Positions 23,520 to 32,608 of a stretch of 64,000 nucleotides of DNA are shown here, piece by piece; position 1 is the stretch's first letter, and each line of letters opens with the position of its first letter. Both the position numbers and the translations under genes were made by a program. Where the stretch lies: positions 62,001 through 126,000 of the forward strand of contig JBFMAI010000008.1 of assembly GCA_040755725.1 (NCBI GenBank), given 5' to 3'. Below the pieces are notes generated by a model. The model worked only from the letters and a program-made list of their open reading frames with translations, had not been told where the DNA came from and made no database searches. Source of the DNA: JBFMAI01 sp040755725. Lineage in GTDB: Bacteria > Planctomycetota > Phycisphaerae > UBA1845 > Fen-1342.

Positions 23520-26500
23520 TCAGCCCGGCGGCGGCAGCGAGCGCTTCAGGACGGCGGCTTGCGAGCGCACCCCGTCCACACGGGCTTCCAGGGCGTGCTC
23601 GACCCGCACGTGCCGGACGTATGTGCCCTCACCCTGGACCGACTGCCCGGCGAGCCAGTCCCAGTCCACGAACCCCTCCGCCAATCGCGGGTTCACCGTC
23701 AGGTACGCCACGCCGAAAGAGGTCAGGTTGTGGAAGAAATGGCTGCCCTGCGACGGTTCGACGACGAAATCGTCGAGCGTGGTCTCGACGATCACACGGG
23801 CGGCGGAGATCTGGGCCCACTGGACGGGGATGCCCAGGCCGTGATGCGAGGACCCCCAGCGGCCGGGGCCGATCAGCAGGTAGGGGCGGTTGGCGGCGAG
23901 CAGGAGCTCGTTGAGGCGGCCGATCTCGTCGGCCATTTCGGCGGTGCGCGCGGGGTCGAACCGCTCGGGGCGGACGTAAACCACGTCGCCGAGGCCGAAG
24001 ATGCGGCCGTGGCCGAGGGCCTTGGGGCTGAAGCAGACCATGTGGTCGCGCGGCAGGTCGTCGAGTACCACGTCGTCGCGGCCCGGGACGCCGCCGCCGG
24101 GACGAATCTGAAGGACGGCGAACTCCCGCGGGCGGGCGTCGAGGTTGGCGGCGAACTCGATTTCGACGGGCCCGTTTAGGCCGCTGCGGCCCAGCGTCAG
24201 GATCCGTTGCAGCAGCCGCGCCAGCGGGAACGCCTCGGCCTTCAGCACGCGGGCGAAGGTCACCACGCGCACGCCCGGCCGCTCGATGCCGTCATAGAAC
24301 GCCTGGTTGTCGGGGGACCACACGGAGCCGGCCAGGGCCAGCGTGCCGTGTCGCTCGGCCTCGGCCAGGTCGAGGCGGGCCAGGCACGCGTCGGGGCCGG
24401 GTCGCGGCGGGAGGTCGGAGCGGCTGAGATCGAGCGCGTAGAACGTCCGTTGCGACTGGTTAAGGAACTCCTCCGCGTCGCTCATCTGCGGCAGGACCTG
24501 CGGATGAGCGGGGCAGAAGCGGAGGGCGGGACCACCCTCGACCACCAGGCGGCCCAGGCCCAGCACGACGCCGGCCACGCCGTCCTCCGGCCGCATCGCC
24601 CCAAAGGGGTAGTAGTTGTAAGAACGCGCGACCCCCGCCAGGTCGGGGTAGTGATAGTGGCCGCGCGCGGTCCCCACGACCGGCTGGAGCAGCACGGCCA
24701 TCTTCTCCTCTTCCAGCCGGTGGGGGGTGGCTTCGAGGTAACGCCGTGGCGCGGCGAAGAACGTCGAGGCGTAGACCAATTTGATCGCGTTGCACAGGTG
24801 CCCCAGCCGCACGCGCTCGTCGGCGTGGTTGTTCGGCAGCATGTGCGTGTCGTACACGCCGGCGAACGGGTGGTATTGCGAGTCTTCCAGCAGGCTGGAA
24901 CTGCGGACGGCCAGCGGCCCGCGCACCAGTTCAAGGAACACCCGCAGCCCGTCCACAAGGTCCTCCGGCAGACGACCGGCCAGAAACGCGCGGGCCGTTT
25001 CGTCGTCGTCGGTGGCGTCCAGGGCAGCTCGCCGCAAACCGTTCGTGTCGAGGAACTCATCGAATACGTCCGTGCCGAGGACGACCGAGCGCGGGACTTG
25101 AACGTGCACGTCCGGGAACTCGGCGTCGAGGTTGGCGCCGGCCAGCAGCGCGTCCACGAAGGCCAACCCGCGGGCCTTACCGCCCAGCGCGCCGCCGCCG
25201 AGGCGCGCGAAGCGACAGCCCGCGTCGAACCGTTCGCGGGAGAAGTCTTCCACGACGCCGCGGCGGTTTTGCCGCAAGACGTCCGCGACCGCCCGGACCA
25301 GGTACCGGCGCAGCTCTTCCATGTCCGCGAATTCGGAGACGCGTCGCGGACGCAGCCGGCGGGCGACGGCGAACTCCGTGCGGGCGCGGAACCAGTTGGA
25401 GAAATGGTTGTGGCGGGCATGGTATTCGATCGACGCGGCCGGCACCTCGCGCAGCGCTTGCACCATGCCGCGCAGGTCACGGGCCCGGCCGACCTCGCCC
25501 CCGTCCGGCAGGCGGAACACGAAATCGCCGAACCCGAAGTGCGCGAGCATGAAATGACGCACGTCGTCGAGCAGGGTGGGGGAGCCCTTGTGGAGGAAGC
25601 TCACGCCCAGGCTCTCGGCCAGCGCGCGGTTGGTTTCATCCGAAGATTGCAGCAGCACGGGCAGGTCGGGCAGTTCGCCCCGCAGGTACGCGATGAGGGC
25701 CAGGCCGGCCCGGGAATCCACGCGCCCGCCGCGCGGATAGGCCACGTCGGTGATGACGCCGAACAGGTGGCGGCGGAACTGCCGGTAGACGTCGAGGGCC
25801 GCTTCGAAGGACTCGGCGAGCAGGACCTTGGGGCGGGCGGCCATGCGCAGGAGGCGGTCCATGTGGTTGAGGCCGTCGGCCATGACGGCGCGGGTCTGAC
25901 GCACGAGCTGGCTGTAGATGATGGGCAATAGGGAGGACTGAAAGCGCACGGAATCCTCGACGAGGATGATGACGCCCACGTCCCCGACGCGGGTGTCGTG
26001 CTCGGCGTTGAAGCGATCCTCCAGCAGTTTGATCATCGCCAGGATGACCTTGGTGTCCCCGTGCCAGACGAACGTGCCGTCCACCTGTAGTTGTGAACTG
26101 GGCTGGGTGATGCGCGCCAGCTCCCAATCGTTGGCAACCAGCAGGACGACGGGCAGGCCGGGGCGCCGCGCGCGGACCGCCTGGACGAACCTGGTCACAT
26201 CCATGTCGCCCAACCGCAACATGGTGACTACCAGATCGAAGTTGCCTTCGGTAATGGCGGCGAGGGCTTCCTCACCCGTGGCGACGCGCGTGATGTTGGG
26301 GGCGTGGGTGAGGCCGAGGTCGGCATACTCGGCATACAGGACTTCGGTAGACAGACCGTCCTCTTCAAGGATGAAGGCGTCGAAGGGGCTGGAAACGAGG
26401 AGGATTTCCCGGATCCGCCGGCGCATCAGGTGCGGAAAACGCCCGTGGCGCCAGTCGTGTCCGGCCGCGGCGCGGTCCGCACCGGTCCCGCGGGTGGGAT

Positions 26501-26528
26501 TCAGCTCGGATGTCGGTCCGCCGGCCAT
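23520..26528 (-). CDS. Receiver-domain protein fused to a PEP/pyruvate-binding (PPDK N-terminal-like) domain (1002 aa)
   Basis: Domain order from the chosen ATG at 26528 (GAGGCGG upstream): a receiver-like domain at about 40-150 whose phospho-acceptor Asp position is Met (FDLVVTML, residue 103); a second receiver at about 184-335 with acidic pair VEDS, Asp261 in VITDVAYP and Lys314 in LHKGS, so probably phosphorylatable; then a PEP/pyruvate-binding ATP-grasp region from about 440, with GGGALGGKARGLAF, PLAVRSSSLLEDSQYHPFAG and the downstream EIEFAANLD...LQIRPG nucleotide-binding end. No swivelling phosphohistidine domain or PEP-utilising TIM barrel is seen, so it is not PEP synthase or PPDK. 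Possibly a nucleotide-dependent phosphotransfer enzyme under two-component control; no histidine kinase is adjacent. Confidence 0.85.
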   Translation of the reverse strand: MAGGPTSELNPTRGTGADRAAAGHDWRHGRFPHLMRRRIREILLVSSPFDAFILEEDGLSTEVLYAEYADLGLTHAPNITRVATGEEALAAITEGNFDLVVTMLRLGDMDVTRFVQAVRARRPGLPVVLLVANDWELARITQPSSQLQVDGTFVWHGDTKVILAMIKLLEDRFNAEHDTRVGDVGVIILVEDSVRFQSSLLPIIYSQLVRQTRAVMADGLNHMDRLLRMAARPKVLLAESFEAALDVYRQFRRHLFGVITDVAYPRGGRVDSRAGLALIAYLRGELPDLPVLLQSSDETNRALAESLGVSFLHKGSPTLLDDVRHFMLAHFGFGDFVFRLPDGGEVGRARDLRGMVQALREVPAASIEYHARHNHFSNWFRARTEFAVARRLRPRRVSEFADMEELRRYLVRAVADVLRQNRRGVVEDFSRERFDAGCRFARLGGGALGGKARGLAFVDALLAGANLDAEFPDVHVQVPRSVVLGTDVFDEFLDTNGLRRAALDATDDDETARAFLAGRLPEDLVDGLRVFLELVRGPLAVRSSSLLEDSQYHPFAGVYDTHMLPNNHADERVRLGHLCNAIKLVYASTFFAAPRRYLEATPHRLEEEKMAVLLQPVVGTARGHYHYPDLAGVARSYNYYPFGAMRPEDGVAGVVLGLGRLVVEGGPALRFCPAHPQVLPQMSDAEEFLNQSQRTFYALDLSRSDLPPRPGPDACLARLDLAEAERHGTLALAGSVWSPDNQAFYDGIERPGVRVVTFARVLKAEAFPLARLLQRILTLGRSGLNGPVEIEFAANLDARPREFAVLQIRPGGGVPGRDDVVLDDLPRDHMVCFSPKALGHGRIFGLGDVVYVRPERFDPARTAEMADEIGRLNELLLAANRPYLLIGPGRWGSSHHGLGIPVQWAQISAARVIVETTLDDFVVEPSQGSHFFHNLTSFGVAYLTVNPRLAEGFVDWDWLAGQSVQGEGTYVRHVRVEHALEARVDGVRSQAAVLKRSLPPPG

Positions 26529-26646
26529 CGGTCCAGCCGCCTCACTGTGTGCTACCCGGCCTGTCCGCCGAGAGTATACCCCCTGACCCCGCGCGGCGCG
26601 AGGCGCCCCCGGGGCACAGCGCAATGGGGGCCTCGAACAAAGCGGA

Positions 26647-26677
26647 ACCCCGCCAGCGCTCCACGCGCCGGCGGGGT
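26647..26677 (-). terminator. Hairpin terminator of the minus-strand PEP-CTERM gene
   Basis: On the minus strand ACCCCGCC pairs with GGCGGGGT, with an inner GCGC/GCGC extension and a GTGGA loop, followed by TCCGCTTTGTT. About 65 bases after the stop at 26742. Confidence 0.6.
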
Positions 26678-26741
26678 CCCGCCTATCAGAACCGGAGGGA
26701 GCGTCTTCCGCTCCGAGCCCATTCGCTCAAGTTGCAGCGGC

Positions 26742-27422
26742 CTAGCGACGCCGGAGCAGCGCCAGGGCCAGCAGCATCAACGCGCTCGCGGGCTCGGGAA
26801 TGGTGAACTGGGTCACCATGCCGTCGTCGCCGTTGGAGCTGCCGCTCACCGAGTTCACGCCCAAGGCCCACACGCGGTCGGTCCACGGCGTGCCGCCCTG
26901 GCCGAGGCCGGTTCCGGCGGCGTCAAACTGCGTCGTGACCGCGCTGCCAAAGACCTTGATGTCCATCAGCAGGTTGCCCTTGGTGGGGTCGTAGTTGAAC
27001 ACGTCGTTCACGTCCACAACGATGTCGAACACCTGCCAGTTGCCGGCGCTCTTGAGCGTCAGCGGCCCGCTCCACACGAGCGTCTCGTCCGGCCCGATGT
27101 TCTGGGCAAACGTGAGGTTCATGTTGTTCGGGCTGGCCGAGGTCGTCGAGAACCGGATTTCGCAGTTGATCGGGGACGATTGGAACGCCCCGCCAAACTG
27201 CTCATCGACCCGGTACGTGAAGCTCTGGATGATCCCGGACAAGCCGCCGAACTGGTCCGCCGCATAGACCTGCTGATAGCGCATGTCGCCCTGGTTCCAG
27301 GGGAACGCTTGGTTCGATGGACCGGCCTGGTTCGCGTTGACGTTCGGGATCACCACCGTCTGGGCCAGACTCGGCCCGGCCAGCAACACCACCAGCGCTG
27401 TGACCAACAAAGTGCGTCTCAT
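26742..27422 (-). CDS. PEP-CTERM sorting-domain protein (226 aa)
   Basis: Signal peptide MRRTLLVTALVVLLAGPSLAQ, a strand-rich middle (YVAADQF-like, FTYRVDEQFGGAF, GPLTLKSAGNWQVFDIVVDV) and a C-terminal IPEPASALMLLALALLRRR sorting tail. CTGGAGGAGGAG precedes the ATG and sets the start. Intact, unlike the broken gene at 5584. The domain between signal and tail is similar in length and character to those of the other PEP-CTERM proteins here. Probably exported and anchored or released at the surface by an exosortase encoded elsewhere. Confidence 0.85.
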   Translation of the reverse strand: MRRTLLVTALVVLLAGPSLAQTVVIPNVNANQAGPSNQAFPWNQGDMRYQQVYAADQFGGLSGIIQSFTYRVDEQFGGAFQSSPINCEIRFSTTSASPNNMNLTFAQNIGPDETLVWSGPLTLKSAGNWQVFDIVVDVNDVFNYDPTKGNLLMDIKVFGSAVTTQFDAAGTGLGQGGTPWTDRVWALGVNSVSGSSNGDDGMVTQFTIPEPASALMLLALALLRRR

Positions 27423-28021
27423 AACACTCCTCCTCCAGGATTGAAGACCGCGCGCACGTCACCCGCGTGCCGCGCACCCCACACACGCTCGCGGAACGCC
27501 GCGCAGCGACCTCCGCGGCCGCACGGCAACTCCTCTCTAAGGCGCTTACATGTCGGCCCGCCCAAACTCAAGGCCGACACACGTTGTATGTTACCCCGTG
27601 TCGCGCGCGCATGCAAGGATAATTCTTTGCTCGCAGCAGCTTCCCAACTCGGGAGCCGAGCGCTGCTTGGACGGCGATTTGCATCCGGGTGTCGGGGCGT
27701 CCAGCTTCGCAGGCTGATTACGGCGTCGGGGGGGGGCGACGGCAGGCGGGTACGCTGGAGCGGCGTGTCGGGGAGTGGCGGCGGGCTGAGGTTGCGGACC
27801 GGCGCGCTTTCAGGGCGGGGCGCGGAGCACGCGGTGTGAACTGGTGGTGTACAGCGCGGCGGTGATTTCGCGGGCGGAGTGCACGCGACCGCTGGCCGCG
27901 CGGGCCGCACGTTTGTGGTCGCGCCGGGGCAAGTTCAGGAAGATGTCGACACAGACCATGAGCAGCAGGGTGCGGACCCGCGGCGCGGTCGGTTCATGCC
28001 GGTGGACATGATCGGCGCGCC

Positions 28022-28360
28022 GGTGCGCGGCAACGGAGCCCCGATATCCGCAAGCACCCGAAGTTCATCCGGGCCTGCCACACGGACGATGTCCTCGCCG
28101 AGTTGGACTGCCTTCGCGCAGCAGTCGAGGCAGCCGATGACGGATCGGATGCCGCGCAACTCTGTTGGCTGGCCCTAGTTGGCATTCTCCGGCGCTGCTC
28201 ACACGTCGGGACGGCCCAGTGGCAATACGTCCTGCCGAAGAAGACGAAGAAGTCGCCGGCTCGGCCGTCTTGGGCCTTCCACGAGCAGTGCCAGACTATT
28301 CTGACCGACATGGCCAGTTGCCCTGACGAGACTCACGACGCGCTAGTCTCCACAACGCAA
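28022..28360 (+). pseudogene. Remnant resembling the C-terminal part of a DNA methyltransferase
   Basis: One frame of about 110 codons reads as a coherent protein piece: HPKFIRACHTDDVLAELDC, then DAAQLCWLALVGILRRCSHV and GTAQWQYVLPKKTKKSPARP ending in QCQTILTDM. The GTAQWQYVLP segment followed by Lys-rich and TDM-like positions reminds me of a conserved region in some site-specific DNA methylases. There is no start codon with a ribosome site and no catalytic (D/N)PP(Y/F) motif; the upstream 27423-28020 shows no continuation. The frame runs on into the terminator region without a native stop. Probably a decayed gene; identity tentative. Confidence 0.35.
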
Positions 28361-28390
28361 CCGGCCGGTGGGTGTAACCACCGGCCGGCC
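28361..28390 (-). terminator. Terminator of the dockerin-like protein gene
   Basis: CCGGCCGGTGG pairs perfectly with CCACCGGCCGG around GTGTAA, 52 bases past the stop codon at 28442 of the minus-strand gene. Confidence 0.7.
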
Positions 28391-28441
28391 GGGCATTGCG
28401 GGGCGGATCACGTTACCGCGCGCAAGCGGTGCAACCGTCCA

Positions 28442-31168
28442 CTACGGGCACGGAATCGGCTGTCCGCCGCCTGATGACAGCAGGGCCACAAACGGGTTGA
28501 TGTCGCCGAAATCGACGAACCCGTCCTGATTGATGTCGCCGTTGGCCGGGTTGGCGTCGGGATACGTGGCCAACCAGCCCGCCGGGTTGCTCATGTAGAG
28601 CACGAACGGGTTGATGTCGCCGAAGTCGACCCAGTGGTCGCCGTTGACATCGCCCTTGCACAGGCCGCAGGCGTGGGTCAGGTTGGCGCAGTAGCTGCCC
28701 ATCAGCGGGTACAGCTTGAAGATGTCGCGGCACCCAACGGTCAGGTCGTCGTCCAGGTCGCAGCTCAGGTCCATCACGGCCGCGTCGTCGGCGTTGTTCC
28801 AATCGCCGAAGTTCAGGTCGATGTAGCGGACATCGGCGCAGTCCACGCGGCAGTCGTACCCGACCGGGGCGGCGCCCGGAGCGGTGTAGGCCGCGCCGGC
28901 CACGTCGGCCGCCGACGCGCCGCGCACCCACGGCCGCGGGTTGCCGTTGCGGTCGTAGATGGTCGTGTTGAAGTAGTTGTCGTCGCCGGCCAGGGCGAAC
29001 CACGCATCATCCACGCGCTGGAACGCCTCCCACCGCCGGAGTTTCCCGGTCGTCGGGTCGAGGGCCAGGCCGTCGCAGAAGTAGCGCACGTCGCGGCAGT
29101 CGAAGTTGCCGTCGCCGTTGAAGTCGCCGAGAATCTCGACGACCACGGGGTTGGTGGCGTTGGAGTAGCCGGCGGTCTGGTCGTCGGCGACGAATTGCGC
29201 CACATTGTGCAGCGCCTGCATCATCTTGGTGATGTCGTTGAGGTTGCAGCGGCCGTCGCCGTTGAAGTCGCCCGTGATCCGGTTGCGCAGGTTCAGGTTG
29301 GCGCCGTAGACCAGGTTGGCCCCGCCCTGACGGTTCACGTAACCGACAGTGCCGTCGGTGCCGTCGCTGTAGAAGCCGCGCGGCGGATAGGCGCAATCAC
29401 ACTGGGGCTGCGGCGTCCAGGGGGTGTTCGGGTCGCACAGCGGGGGGTTCGGATCGTCGGGCCACACGATGCCCGGCGGATCAAAGCCGCCGGCGCAGGT
29501 GTAGTCGCTGGCCTTGGCGCGGACGGGGACCTTGTTGGCGACGTTGACGCTGCCGAAGGCGGGAGTGTCGCCGCCGACGCCCAGGCCGTTGTTGGCGCGA
29601 ATCCAATCCTGAAGGGCCTGGTTCAGGTTGGGGTTGGGCACCAGGTTCGTGGGATTGAACGGATCCTGGAGGCAGTCGAGACCAGCGCTCAGGAAATAGT
29701 CCTTGGCCAGCAACTCGCCCGGCATGAAATAGCTCTCGGAGCCGCCCGGCACCGCCACCGTGGCGTTGATGCTGGCGACCATGTTCCGCAGATAGTCGGC
29801 GGCGTGCTGATTGGCCATGTACGCCGGCGAGCCGGGGTTCGTCTCAAACGGGTCGCCGACGGTGGCGAACGTCTCGGGGCCGCCGACGGCGTACCCGAGG
29901 TTCGGATCACAATTGTCCAGGCAGGTGTCAATCTTTGGACGGACCGCCTGGGTCCCGCCGCGATCGTCGAACACCACATTCAGAATCTCGTACTTGCCGG
30001 CCAAGACGTCGCCGACGGCGCGGCTGCTGCCCGCCAGACCGGTGTAGCCGATTGCCAGGCGGTGGTTCTTGACGACGTCCTCGATGATGCCCGAGCCGCC
30101 GCAGTGCGTCGGCAGGAAGTGGTTGCCCAGCAGGGTGAGCTTGGCGTTCTCCTGCTTGAGGCCGAGGTTGTCGCCGACGCCCCAGCTCGGATCGACGCCG
30201 ATGCTGTTCATGGCGCCGTTGCGCGTGCCGGAGCCCGCGTCGCGCGTGGCGGCGATGGGATTGCGGCCGCTGGGCAGGCGGCCGGTGACGAACAGGTACT
30301 GGAGTTCGGTAACGCGCAGCGTGTCAGCGTTCGCGTCGGGTAGAGCGCCACGGTTGGCGATGAACGCAATGGGCACCCAGGCGATTTCGGTGTCGAAGAC
30401 CGTGCGGTTGTCCGGGTTGGTGACGTTGATGTTCAGGCAGTTGTTCGGGTTGCCCGTCTCGCACAGGCTCTTCAGCTTGTTGCTCTGGTTGGCGTTCCAC
30501 GACTTGCGCGGGTTCAGGCCGTATCCGGCCTGCCCGGGGAGGCGATGCCACGACGGCGCGCCGGGCTGCGTCACGAACCACGTCGTCGGCACGTCCATGA
30601 CCGCCAGGTCGATCGACGTCTGCGCCCACGCGGTGGGCGTCCCGCTCGGCCCCGCCGGACACCCGCCGATGCCGACCACCTGCCCCAGCTCGGCGTACTT
30701 CACGCGGTTGATGTAGCCGAAATCGGTCGGGGGGGTCTGCGGGATGGCGCCGGTGAGCGCGAAGTCGCGCAGGTCGGCCAGGCCGTTGCCGGACCCGACG
30801 CCGCGGTAATTCACCACCCACCACGTGGGGGGGAAGGGCAGCAGGCAGGAATTGGGGGGATTGAACGTCGGCGCGAGCTGGTCCACGTAGTCCGTCCAGC
30901 CGCTTTGCAGGCACGGGCAGGGATCGAACCCGGCGTTGGGGACTTGGATGCAGTCGTTGGGATTCGAGAAAATACACGTTGGGTCAATCCACTTTACGTC
31001 ATTGTCTACGTTGATGAAGTCGTTGGTCGACGCCTCTTTGGTGAAGAAGTTGGCAAAGAGCGTCGCCCCGCTGATGTTGACCTGGTGCGGTTGCGCCCAG
31101 GCCGCCGACCCCACGGTCGCGGCCAGCAGGAGCGCCGCGCTGGGGCTGTACTTCAAGCTTCGTACCAT
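28442..31168 (-). CDS. Secreted periplasmic-binding-like protein with dockerin-type calcium loops (908 aa)
   Basis: Signal peptide MVRSLKYSPSAALLLAATVGSAAWA, then NISGATLFANFF, a start typical of PstS-like phosphate-binding domains; the region to about residue 560 may be such a domain, but many Cys, Asn and Trp residues make it atypical. The C-terminal third contains several dockerin/EF-hand-like loops with Asp/Asn at calcium positions: GDFNGDGRCNLNDI, GDFNGDGNFDCRDV, GDVNGDHWVDFGDI, GDINQDGFVDFGDI and a degenerate CRVDCADVRYID. GGAGGAAAAGAA precedes the ATG at 31168; an open frame extends 60 codons upstream without support. Close to the pilin-like gene, also on the minus strand. Role in nutrient scavenging or matrix assembly is inference. 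Confidence 0.8.
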   Translation of the reverse strand: MVRSLKYSPSAALLLAATVGSAAWAQPHQVNISGATLFANFFTKEASTNDFINVDNDVKWIDPTCIFSNPNDCIQVPNAGFDPCPCLQSGWTDYVDQLAPTFNPPNSCLLPFPPTWWVVNYRGVGSGNGLADLRDFALTGAIPQTPPTDFGYINRVKYAELGQVVGIGGCPAGPSGTPTAWAQTSIDLAVMDVPTTWFVTQPGAPSWHRLPGQAGYGLNPRKSWNANQSNKLKSLCETGNPNNCLNINVTNPDNRTVFDTEIAWVPIAFIANRGALPDANADTLRVTELQYLFVTGRLPSGRNPIAATRDAGSGTRNGAMNSIGVDPSWGVGDNLGLKQENAKLTLLGNHFLPTHCGGSGIIEDVVKNHRLAIGYTGLAGSSRAVGDVLAGKYEILNVVFDDRGGTQAVRPKIDTCLDNCDPNLGYAVGGPETFATVGDPFETNPGSPAYMANQHAADYLRNMVASINATVAVPGGSESYFMPGELLAKDYFLSAGLDCLQDPFNPTNLVPNPNLNQALQDWIRANNGLGVGGDTPAFGSVNVANKVPVRAKASDYTCAGGFDPPGIVWPDDPNPPLCDPNTPWTPQPQCDCAYPPRGFYSDGTDGTVGYVNRQGGANLVYGANLNLRNRITGDFNGDGRCNLNDITKMMQALHNVAQFVADDQTAGYSNATNPVVVEILGDFNGDGNFDCRDVRYFCDGLALDPTTGKLRRWEAFQRVDDAWFALAGDDNYFNTTIYDRNGNPRPWVRGASAADVAGAAYTAPGAAPVGYDCRVDCADVRYIDLNFGDWNNADDAAVMDLSCDLDDDLTVGCRDIFKLYPLMGSYCANLTHACGLCKGDVNGDHWVDFGDINPFVLYMSNPAGWLATYPDANPANGDINQDGFVDFGDINPFVALLSSGGGQPIPCP

Positions 31169-31283
31169 TTCTTTTCCTCCGTTGTGAAGAACACTACCGA
31201 TACGCTCCGGGCCCGTGGCACCCCTGATTGCCACCCTCATGATCGCCGTGCCAAGCCACCGACAAGACTCGCGCGCAGACCGG

Positions 31284-32327
31284 CTACTGCCCAGGCAAAA
31301 CCTGGGTGTTCGGCCCCGACAGGCTGTAGTACGCGCTGCCCCATTCACGCTGCTTCATCGTTTCGAGGATCGTCTTGCGCGCCACACTCCCGTCCACGTA
31401 CAGGAAGTTCGTCGCCCCACCCAACTTATCGCCGCCCGGATGGTGCCGCCCGATCGCGTTGATCTCCGGCCCCGCCTCGCCTTCGATCACCCCCACCTTG
31501 TCCTCCAGGGCGCTCAGCGACCACAGCCCATAGTCCTTGGCGCCGGGGGGACCGTAGGTGAAGCCACCGCCCGCGGAGGCTCGGTACTCATCCGTGCCAC
31601 TGCCAATGTTGTAGAAAGGGTTCACCGGGCGGTGGCTCTTGCTCAACAAGCCGCCCCCCCCTTGCACCGCCGCCAACCGCCAGTTGCGGTTGAATTCGGC
31701 GGCCAGGACCGTCCGCCGACCTTCCTTGATCGCGCTTTCGCTGACCAAGACGTTGTAACGCTCGCCGCCGGAGAGTTCCTTGGTGAACTTGTTCCGCGGC
31801 ACGATCGCGGCGTTGGCCACAAACGCGACCCGCGGGGCCTGCCAGTCGGTCAGGCTCCCGGGCGGGCCGCTGCTGTTCTGGTCGAACTGCTCCCCGACTT
31901 CCCAATCGCGGGACTCGGAACCGGGGTTTGTGCGCGGTACGCCCCCGTTGGGGAACTCCGGACAGGTGAACGCGTTGGGATCGACCGTCCCGCGGTTGAA
32001 CAGGAACCACGACCAGTGCGCATAGCCGTACGGGTGCCCGTACGGCTGGTTCTTCAGGTCGTAGTTCCCGTCCCCGTCCAGCGGATAGACGTACGCCGGC
32101 GGATAGAAGGCGCGGTTCTCCGCCAGATACGTCGCGAACGCCTGGCCCACGCTGCGCAGGTTGGCCGCACACTTCACGGCCTTGGCCGAACGACGCGCCC
32201 CGTTCAGGGCCGGCAACAAGATCGAAATCAATAGCGCGATGATCGCCACTACCACCAACAACTCGATGAGAGTGAATGCGGCCCGCACACGGCCCAGGGA
32301 CTTGTCGCCACGTCGTCGGTTCGTCAT
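31284..32327 (-). CDS. Type IV pilin-like (prepilin-type cleavage/methylation) protein (347 aa)
   Basis: N-terminus RVRAAFTLIELLVVVAIIAL is the prepilin peptidase cleavage and methylation motif, with Ala before the Phe instead of the common Gly. After the hydrophobic helix comes the SILLPALNGARRSAKAVKCAANLRSVG spine typical of the planctomycete pseudopilin/DUF1559-type family, and toward the C-terminus NFLYVDGSVA, also typical of that group. Start ATG 32327 has GGGAGA upstream. Adjacent to the dockerin-like protein, and divergent from murJ. No pilus assembly ATPases are present. Likely surface-associated or secretion-associated; the precise function of this abundant family is unknown. Confidence 0.9.
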   Translation of the reverse strand: MTNRRRGDKSLGRVRAAFTLIELLVVVAIIALLISILLPALNGARRSAKAVKCAANLRSVGQAFATYLAENRAFYPPAYVYPLDGDGNYDLKNQPYGHPYGYAHWSWFLFNRGTVDPNAFTCPEFPNGGVPRTNPGSESRDWEVGEQFDQNSSGPPGSLTDWQAPRVAFVANAAIVPRNKFTKELSGGERYNVLVSESAIKEGRRTVLAAEFNRNWRLAAVQGGGGLLSKSHRPVNPFYNIGSGTDEYRASAGGGFTYGPPGAKDYGLWSLSALEDKVGVIEGEAGPEINAIGRHHPGGDKLGGATNFLYVDGSVARKTILETMKQREWGSAYYSLSGPNTQVLPGQ

Positions 32328-32608
32328 GCCATGTCTCCCACTGACGATTGCTCGGGGCCGCAGAACCCGGGTCCAAGAGCGCACCGCGCGCCCCAGAAGT
32401 CAGCGGCCGCCCAGCCGCCGCGCCATTCGACCTGCTCCCATCCGCGCCGCGCAACCCACGGATCCAATCGCTGCTAGATAGCCCCCCCGCGCTAAGGCCA
32501 AGCCAAGATGCCGCTAATTCGATGCACAGGTCCGCTGAACCGGCCTCGGTAATGAGCGCTCCGGGGTCACATTGGTCCGCACCCCCCGGACCGACTATCA
32601 TCCGCCCC

